Of a stretch of DNA of 64,000 nt, positions 54,899 to 64,000 are shown piece by piece. Location: the NCBI RefSeq assembly GCF_041102575.1, contig NZ_JBGCUE010000001.1, positions 62,001 to 126,000 of the forward strand, read 5' to 3'. How positions within the stretch are numbered: position 1 is the stretch's first letter; each line of letters starts with the position of its first letter. The stretch comes from Tenuifilum sp. 4138str (GTDB lineage: Bacteria > Bacteroidota > Bacteroidia > Bacteroidales > Tenuifilaceae). The position numbers were made by a program, and so were the translations under genes. Under the pieces are notes generated by a model that was given only the letters and a program-made list of their open reading frames with translations, was not told the DNA's origin and made no database searches.

Positions 54899-56638
54899 AT
54901 GGCGTACTCGTTTGATTCATATAGGGTTGAAATTCTTCAGAGGCCTTTTGTTCGTTCCGATGGCTTTACCACTAAGCAAACCGCAAAAATTGAGCTGTTC
55001 AATAGTAAGGGTGTTTTAATAACAACATTAAGCTTGGGCATCCCTGAAATGGCCGATGTTTATGAGCGTATCGGGAAAATGGAACCCGTTAATCTCGATT
55101 ACTGTTACATCCAGGGATTCTCCACAGTTGCCTGCAAGCGATACCTCCAAATTGACAAAGCACAACCTTTGCCTATTGCTCAGTTTACAGCCTGCAACAG
55201 TTTTTTCGATTCGCCAGTAAGCATCGATTTGTCATTATCCATAAGCGAAAAAGAATTCGTTATTGATGAATCGTACGTGGTTACTGAACTTTTTGATTTA
55301 CACCTATCGAATCTGTTAGGCTCTTTCCGTTTAACCAATTGTTATATAAAAGCGGCCAAGAGCAATTTTACCCAGATCAGGTTTAAAGGGGAGCAGGTGT
55401 CGTTTAAAAATACAATATTCGATGTGGGTGTTAAGGATTTTCAGGACACCTCATTTGGTAGTGGCGAGGCCATTTTCACTAATGTTGATTTTGGCGATGG
55501 CGATGTATCGTTCATTAATGCTGGGTTCAATAATTCCGATGTCGATTTTAGGGTGTGCCGGTTCGGCATGGGTAAGGTCGATTTTCACTATTCCCGGTTT
55601 GGAGGAGGTGGTGTATCGTTTGAGCGTGTTGACTTTGGTAGTGGGCGAGTCGATTTTCGTGCTGCCGAATTCCGTGCTGGTCGAACCTCGTTTAACCGTG
55701 CCTCCTTTCGTGAGGGGGAGTTGAACTTTGAGGGTGCCGAAACGCCAAAGGGTAAGCTCGCTTTCAAACGAGCTGCATTTGGAAACGTTACCCTTTTTTT
55801 CGATTTATACCAGGGGGCTAAATCCGAAATCGTTTTTGAGCGCTCGTTGTTTAGCCAAAACATTAGCTTTTCCGAGGCACAGATTGGTAGGCTAATTTTT
55901 TCCGATTGTCAGTTCAATTCTACGGTTAACCTGCATGTAAAGCAGAGTGACGAAATTAGCTTAGCAGGCTGCACCATTCGCGATATAGTTGAATTTTATA
56001 CCCATGGTGATCCACCCAGAATCAATAGCTTAAACCTGACGGGTGTACGATTACTGGGTCAAATCTATATCGATTGGGTCGCCAATGGCGTTCGTGGATT
56101 GATTTACTCTCAGGGATGTACTACAATAGCTGAGAAGGCTGAACAATTCCGAATTCTAAAGGAAAACTTTAATGCCCTTGGCAAGTACGACGAGGAGGAT
56201 GCTGCCTATGTTGAGTTTAAACGATGCCATATGAGAGCATTGCTCTTGAGCTCAAATAACCAGGGCAAGCTGAGGCATTTTATCAATAGGATAATTTACT
56301 GGGCAAAGAAACTGCTTTTCGATTATATGGGTCTTTTTGCCACCTCGCCCCAGCGAGTAATTTTCAGCATTTTGGTGGTTTACGTAATATACAGCCTGGC
56401 ATATATCGCTATAATGGGTTTGGGTTGGGGGCATATTATTGCAACATCGGCCAGTGGCGAACAGTTGGGGGTAATTGCCCGAGGTTTCTACTTTAGCGTG
56501 GTTACCTTTTTCACCATTGGCTATGGCGATTTTGCACCTTCAGGAATAGCAAGGTTTGTTGCCGGCACCGAGGGTTTTATGGGGGTATTTCTGATGGCTT
56601 ACTTTACTGTGGCCTTTGTGAGGAAGATACTCCGCTAA
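54899..56638 (+). CDS. Beta-helix (pentapeptide-like) potassium channel
   Basis: 579 residues. The N-terminal two thirds are soluble; residues about 175-300 form a 12-residue repeat with a xVxFxxxxFGxG pattern (rows such as VSFINAGFNNSD, VDFRVCRFGMGK, VSFERVDFGSGR), consistent with a right-handed beta-helix related to pentapeptide-repeat proteins. A linker (about 410-450, EQFRILKENFNALGKYDEEDAA) precedes a two-helix ion channel (about 480-579). The selectivity filter is TIGYGD (539-544) in TFFTIGYGDFAP, the K+ signature. The beta-helix is likely a cytoplasmic gating or ligand-sensing domain. The combination occurs in other bacteria; the gating signal is unknown. Confidence 0.88.
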   Translation: MAYSFDSYRVEILQRPFVRSDGFTTKQTAKIELFNSKGVLITTLSLGIPEMADVYERIGKMEPVNLDYCYIQGFSTVACKRYLQIDKAQPLPIAQFTACNSFFDSPVSIDLSLSISEKEFVIDESYVVTELFDLHLSNLLGSFRLTNCYIKAAKSNFTQIRFKGEQVSFKNTIFDVGVKDFQDTSFGSGEAIFTNVDFGDGDVSFINAGFNNSDVDFRVCRFGMGKVDFHYSRFGGGGVSFERVDFGSGRVDFRAAEFRAGRTSFNRASFREGELNFEGAETPKGKLAFKRAAFGNVTLFFDLYQGAKSEIVFERSLFSQNISFSEAQIGRLIFSDCQFNSTVNLHVKQSDEISLAGCTIRDIVEFYTHGDPPRINSLNLTGVRLLGQIYIDWVANGVRGLIYSQGCTTIAEKAEQFRILKENFNALGKYDEEDAAYVEFKRCHMRALLLSSNNQGKLRHFINRIIYWAKKLLFDYMGLFATSPQRVIFSILVVYVIYSLAYIAIMGLGWGHIIATSASGEQLGVIARGFYFSVVTFFTIGYGDFAPSGIARFVAGTEGFMGVFLMAYFTVAFVRKILR

Positions 56639-57110
56639 GGCTTTAGTGTATAGTGTGCAGTGTTCAGTTTACAGTAGTGGTTGATAGTTGATGGTTGATG
56701 TTTTTAGTATTTAGTGTTTTGTGTTTAGTGTTTGGAAATTGAACACTGATTCCGCAGATTTGATGGATTTTCACTCTGTAACACTGTGTTAAACTCCCTG
56801 TAACTCTGTGAAACTAATTGGGTTGTTGGTTGAAAGTTGTTGGTTGTAAGTAAAAGAGTGTCTATTCCAACTCATTCCCAGTATTCCAACTCATTCCGAA
56901 CCATTCCCACTTAAAGTTATACGTTAACCTTTTTCACTTTTCACTTTTCACTTTTAACTAACTCAAACTTCCTCTAACTTCCTCATATTCGGAGTATTCC
57001 GAGCATTCCGAGCATTCCGAGCATTCCGACTCATTCCCACTTAAAGTCAATCTTTTCACTTTTCACTTTTCACTTTTATCCTTTATCCTTTATCCTTTAT
57101 CCTAAAACCC
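56639..57110. repeat. Mosaic intergenic repeat, minus-orientation copy
   Basis: Inverted relative to 38060-38440. The 64-bp word is at 56734-56797 (62 of 64 identical to the reverse complement of 38342-38405). AAACAC/GTGTTT runs, GTTGATGG words, GAGTGTCTATTCC, ATTCCGAGC repeats (about 57000-57030) and TTCACTTTTCACTTT repeats (56940-56955, 57055-57075) follow in order. No gene supported. Confidence 0.75.
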
Positions 57111-57791
57111 TTACTCCTCCCTAAGCAGGTTTGGGCGTAACCGTTTGGTTCGCTCATAGGCCTGTTCCATTTGCCACTTCTCAATCTCCTTAAAATTACC
57201 AGATAGTAAAATTTCGGGTACTTTCCACCCATTAAATTCAGCGGGCCTAGTGTAAACTGGAGGAGCAAGTAGTCCGTCCTGAAACGAGTCCGTTAGTGCC
57301 GATGTTTCATCGGAGAGCACGCCTGGCACAAGGCGTACAACGCTATCTACAATAATGGCAGCTGCCAGTTCTCCCCCCGAAAGCACATAGTCGCCAATAG
57401 ATATTTCACGGGTAATAAGGTGTTCGCGAACACGGTGATCAACCCCCTTGTAATGGCCGCATAGTATAAGAATGTTTTCCTTGGTACTCAGGATGTTTGC
57501 CAGCTTTTGGGTGTAAGGTTCGCCATCGGGCGAGGTGTAAATTATCTCGTCGTAATCCCTCTCGCTTTTAAGTTTTTCTATTGCTTTGTAGATGGGTTCA
57601 ATCTTAAGTACCATTCCGGCATCGGGACCAAAGGCGTAGTCGTCTACCGTGCGATGCTTATCGGTGGTATAGTCGCGCAAATGGTGTAGGTTTATACTAA
57701 CCAAACCTTTCTTTTGCGCTCGTTTTATTATGGAATGGTTAAGCGGACTTTCAATCAACTCAGGGAGAACGGTTATTATATCAATTCTCAT
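57111..57791 (-). CDS. trmD: tRNA (guanine-N1)-methyltransferase TrmD
   Basis: 226 residues from ATG 57791 (MRIDIIT); an ATG two codons upstream is possible. Methylates G37 of tRNAs with a G36, using S-adenosylmethionine, which prevents +1 frameshifting. Trefoil-knot SPOUT motifs: [49 protein letters not shown], and the C-terminal [32 protein letters not shown]. TrmD is often encoded near rpsP and rimM; here it stands alone between repeat islands. Confidence 0.96.
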   Translation of the reverse strand: MRIDIITVLPELIESPLNHSIIKRAQKKGLVSINLHHLRDYTTDKHRTVDDYAFGPDAGMVLKIEPIYKAIEKLKSERDYDEIIYTSPDGEPYTQKLANILSTKENILILCGHYKGVDHRVREHLITREISIGDYVLSGGELAAAIIVDSVVRLVPGVLSDETSALTDSFQDGLLAPPVYTRPAEFNGWKVPEILLSGNFKEIEKWQMEQAYERTKRLRPNLLREE

Positions 57792-57812
57792 ACTCATTGC
57801 TTTATTCTGCAA

Positions 57813-59084
57813 AATTACTAAAAAGTTAGCTATTGGGAGTCAACGTCGTTTAGATAGCAGAACAGACATTGCTTTTGTCATCCTGAGCGCAGCGAGGGAT
57901 CTTTTGATGGGTAGTGTGCAGTGTACAGTTTGCAGTTTACAGGGAAGATGGAAAGTAGTGTTTGGTTTTTAGTGTTTAGTTTTTGGTGTTTAGTGTTTGG
58001 TGTTTAGTTTTTGGTGTTTAGTGTTTTTGCTATCAACCATCAACTGTCAACTATCAACCATCAACTGTCAACTCCGCTTGTCATCCTGAGCGGCCTGTCC
58101 CGCCCTAGCGGGGAGCGAAGGATCTCTAATCGGCCCTAGAGATGTTTCGCTAACGCTCAACATGACAATAGTCTTGGGAACTTATCAAAAACAAGTAACA
58201 CAGAGTTACACAATGTAACACAGTGTTTCACAGAGTAAATGACATGACATTCACGGACAACGAACAACGATTCACGAACAACGAATAACGTCTTCAGCCC
58301 CGTAGGGGCTGACATTTGTAACTCCATGAAACTTCCGTATGTACAGCGATGCACGCAATACATAATCCAAAGAGCAAGGGTGAAGCGTTGCATCGCAATG
58401 AGAAAGGTATAAGAAAGAGCGTTTTACATGTTCTTTCTTGTCTTGATACAAGAAAGAACCAAAGAAGATCAAGGCATAAAAGCCCGACCCGATGGGTACC
58501 CCGCGGGTGGAACTGCCACGCGATACTATTCGCCACGCCTGCGGCGTGACTCATGTGGTATCGCTTACAAGACCCACCGCAACGTACCACCCCCGACCCA
58601 TTGCCGGGTCAGGCTTTTATGCCTCTGCTTGCTTCTTCAGCTCCATTCCCTTTCAGGGAAAAGAACTGGGGTGAGGTCGTATCCCACGAATGACGAACAA
58701 CTTATACGAGTGGCTTCATTTGTCATCCTGAACACAGCGAAGGATCTCTATTCATCCATCGTTGAGATGTTTATGCGGAGTCTATCCCTATTATATCGGG
58801 ACCCAATATGACAAACAACCTTAACTAAACGACGTTGTATTGGGATTGGTTACTCTGAATCCTGCAAGCATTGTTTACTTTAAAATTTCAACCCACAAGT
58901 AAATCGCATGCTATTACAAAGCGCATGTTTTTAAAAGTATTCATGATTTTTCGAAGCATTATAGCGACATATTGACACGATGGTTTTGTATTTGTATGAC
59001 ATAATGACTTGTTTTTCCGTATGGCACACTATTAGCTAAATGTTAAATGTGAATGTGAATATCAACTTTAAAAATTATAATACT
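57813..59084. other. Gene-free repeat island (1.3 kb)
   Basis: No gene supported. Holds TGTCATCCTGAGC words (57878 and 58079-58170, 58720 region), GTGTTTAG runs (57958-58025), ATCAACTGTCAACT repeats (58030-58075), a CAGCCCC-GTA-GGGGCTG mini-hairpin (58305-58321) and copy B of the hairpin-bearing element (58346-58680). The final 100 bases lead into hsp20. Confidence 0.75.
58346..58680. repeat. Hairpin-bearing intergenic element, copy B
   Basis: Near-identical to 5679-6090 apart from the missing 77-bp duplicate. The 11-bp stem is GTTCTTTCTTG (58430-58440) and CAAGAAAGAAC (58449-58459), with an 8-nt loop identical in both copies. Same orientation, 52 kb away. Confidence 0.8.
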
Positions 59085-59525
59085 ATGACACTTGTAAGTT
59101 TCTACAACCCGCTTGCCTCAAGGAGGAGAGGGTTCGATTTTGAGAGGGTGTTCGATAGCTTTGTTAAATCGGCCAGCGAAATGGCTAATGCCAGGCTCAG
59201 CTATCCAGCCGTAAATATCTATGAGGAGCCAGAGCGCTTTCGTTTGGAGGTTGCTGCTCCCGGATACCAAAAGGACGATTTTAAGGTAAGTATCGATAAC
59301 GATATGCTTAAGATTAGCGCCGAGAAGGAAAATAATCCTGTTGAAGGTGAGGCTTATACCCGCTGCGAGTTCCTAACAGGCTCATTTGAGCGAACCTTTG
59401 TTGTTGGAAAGGCTATTGATACCAATAAGATTGATGCCCGTTACGATAATGGCATCCTCACGGTTTTCCTTTCCAAGCGCGATGAGGCTAAGCCACAAAA
59501 GCCCAGAAGTATTAAAATTGACTAA
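59085..59525 (+). CDS. Small heat-shock protein Hsp20
   Basis: 146 residues from ATG 59085 (MTLVSFYNPL); the longer frame to 59040 adds a poor N-terminus. Alpha-crystallin domain (about 40-140) with AAPGYQKDDFKVSIDNDMLKISAEKE, and the conserved ARYDNGILTVFLSK near the end. An ATP-independent chaperone that holds unfolded proteins. Ends in KPRSIKID. A terminator follows 25 bp downstream, so it is a single-gene transcript. Confidence 0.95.
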   Translation: MTLVSFYNPLASRRRGFDFERVFDSFVKSASEMANARLSYPAVNIYEEPERFRLEVAAPGYQKDDFKVSIDNDMLKISAEKENNPVEGEAYTRCEFLTGSFERTFVVGKAIDTNKIDARYDNGILTVFLSKRDEAKPQKPRSIKID

Positions 59526-59549
59526 GTATTTATATTGCAAATATTATTC

Positions 59550-59580
59550 AGCCCGAATCCCTTTAAATTCGGGCTTTTTT
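59550..59580 (+). terminator. Rho-independent terminator after hsp20
   Basis: AGCCCGAAT (59550-59558) pairs perfectly with ATTCGGGCT (59567-59575), followed by TTTTT. Confidence 0.9.
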
Positions 59581-59705
59581 GTTTTACCAGTCAATTATTC
59601 TTTATTCTTTTACGTTAATTTGTTTGCGTTACGCCCGATTATATGTAATTTCGTAGGCAAAATTTTTTAAATACTGCTGATTTATAACCGGTTAAGTTTT
59701 GAGCT

Positions 59706-63331
<3,626 letters not shown>

Positions 63332-63346
63332 AGTAAGTGTAAATGC

Positions 63347-63354
63347 TACCTTTG
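63347..63354 (+). promoter_or_regulatory. Putative -7 element for yidC
   Basis: TACCTTTG matches TAnnTTTG; no clear TTG lies at 19 bp upstream. Would give a start near 63360, about 48 bp before the yidC ATG at 63408. Confidence 0.45.
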
Positions 63355-63407
63355 CAATCACTCCAATTTGTTGAATTTTAATTTTTAAACTGAATAATAT
63401 TTTTGAG

Positions 63408-64000
63408 ATGGATAGGAATACGGTTATTGGTTTAGTGTTGATTTTTCTTATAATGATTGGTTTTGGTTACCTCACACAACCATCAAAGGAGGAGCGTGAG
63501 GCATACCAACGAAAAGCCGATTCAATTGCACGCGTTCAGGAAGAGGAGCGCCAAAAACGACTTGCCGAAGAGCAGGCTAAAGCCTTACTTTCCGATAGTG
63601 CCAAGAAACAGGAGGCCATTACTCAGTTCGGACTATTTTCCGATGCGGCAAGTGGCACCAACAAGTTTATCACCCTTGAGAACGATTTAATGAGGGTTAC
63701 CCTTACTGCTAAAGGGGGGCGTATTTACTCGGTAGAGCTCAAGAAGTATAAAACATATTCGGGTGAACCACTCGTGCTCTTTACTGGCGATGAAAATACA
63801 TTTGGCCTTCAGTTCTGGGGCGATAATGTTGCCGTTAAAACAAACGATCTATTCTTTACCCCTCAAACAACCGATAGTATTATTACGGCTACCACCGACT
63901 CGGTTTCAGTAACCATGAGGCTGGCTGCAGGTGGTGATGCCTATATCGATTACATTTATACAATCAAACCCGGTAGTTACATGCTCGGTTTCGATATCAA
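63408..64000 (+). CDS. yidC: Membrane protein insertase YidC, partial
   Basis: First 197 residues of a protein cut by the right edge. Starts MDRNTVIGLVLIFLIMIGFGYLTQPSKEE, the typical opening of Bacteroidota YidC, with the first transmembrane helix, then a charged Ala/Glu-rich segment (about 28-65) and the beta-sandwich periplasmic domain (FITLENDLMRVTLTAKGGRIYSVELKKYKTY onward, about 88). YidC inserts inner-membrane proteins, alone or with SecYEG. Only the N-terminus is visible. Confidence 0.94.
   Translation, partial: MDRNTVIGLVLIFLIMIGFGYLTQPSKEEREAYQRKADSIARVQEEERQKRLAEEQAKALLSDSAKKQEAITQFGLFSDAASGTNKFITLENDLMRVTLTAKGGRIYSVELKKYKTYSGEPLVLFTGDENTFGLQFWGDNVAVKTNDLFFTPQTTDSIITATTDSVSVTMRLAAGGDAYIDYIYTIKPGSYMLGFDI

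Noticed and set aside
58294-58590. Open frames in the 58.3-58.8 kb island
   Set aside because: They lie inside the repeat element with stems and have no family resemblance or start signal.

Overview
The window looks like chromosomal DNA of a Bacteroidota bacterium, most plausibly an anaerobic or microaerophilic relative of the Bacteroidales/Marinilabiliales. Several features point there. Promoters have the TAnnTTTG -7 element, sometimes with TTG 19 bp upstream. Most starts lack a Shine-Dalgarno sequence. The gene set includes a DUF349-repeat protein next to pyrG and a Bacteroidota-style yidC, DUF4369/DUF5106 thioredoxins, SpoIIE-type phosphatases with TPRs, and the nrfH-nrfA-ResB-CcsA order. 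I saw no rRNA, tRNA, CRISPR array, prophage or intact insertion sequence.

Layout. 1-3288 holds a TPR sensor kinase and a sigma-54 response regulator cut by the left edge. 3364-5344 holds a UbiA prenyltransferase, a lipoprotein and a PepSY-like membrane protein. 5345-7051 is a gene-free repeat island. 7052-14891 holds tryptophanase, a MATE pump, an LtaS-like phosphotransferase, a Rieske-like lipoprotein, small envelope proteins, greA and a HIT protein. 14946-21238 (minus) is a complete seven-gene Mrp/Mnh cation/proton antiporter operon whose MnhG carries an unusual TPR tail. 21315-31389 holds a second LtaS-like enzyme, isoaspartyl peptidase/asparaginase, an overlapping set (membrane protein, D-serine dehydratase-like enzyme, M64 peptidase), a TPR-SpoIIE phosphatase and a hybrid histidine kinase. 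31583-35111 is an iron/corrinoid-type ABC importer with an inserted DsrE-like gene. 35106-37937 holds an omega-amidase, a class IV aminotransferase and an unknown anchored protein.

The most coherent system is 38972-49862 (minus). In transcription order it encodes a ferredoxin-like protein, Hcp, a cupin, a DUF438-hemerythrin-PAS protein, a DUF1858/DUF2249 protein, a PepSY membrane protein, NrfH, NrfA, a ResB-like protein split by a frameshift, CcsA and a second cupin. Together they read as a nitrite/nitric-oxide to ammonia and nitrosative-stress module with its own cytochrome c maturation. A perfect 16-bp Crp/Fnr-type palindrome is centred about 40 bp upstream of the predicted start of the first gene, at a promoter with a good -7 but no -33 element.

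50876-64000 holds a thioredoxin-fold lipoprotein-like enzyme, a YyaL/DUF255 protein, a beta-helix potassium channel, TrmD, Hsp20, the DUF349 protein, CTP synthase and the start of YidC.

The gene-free gaps (5.3-7.0, 37.9-39.0, 49.9-50.9, 54.4-54.9, 56.6-57.1 and 57.8-59.1 kb) share one vocabulary of repeats. These are ATCAAC and AAACAC short tandem repeats, a 64-bp word found inverted 18 kb away, mini-hairpins with GTA/TAC loops, and longer hairpin-bearing elements. They are the least explained part of the window.
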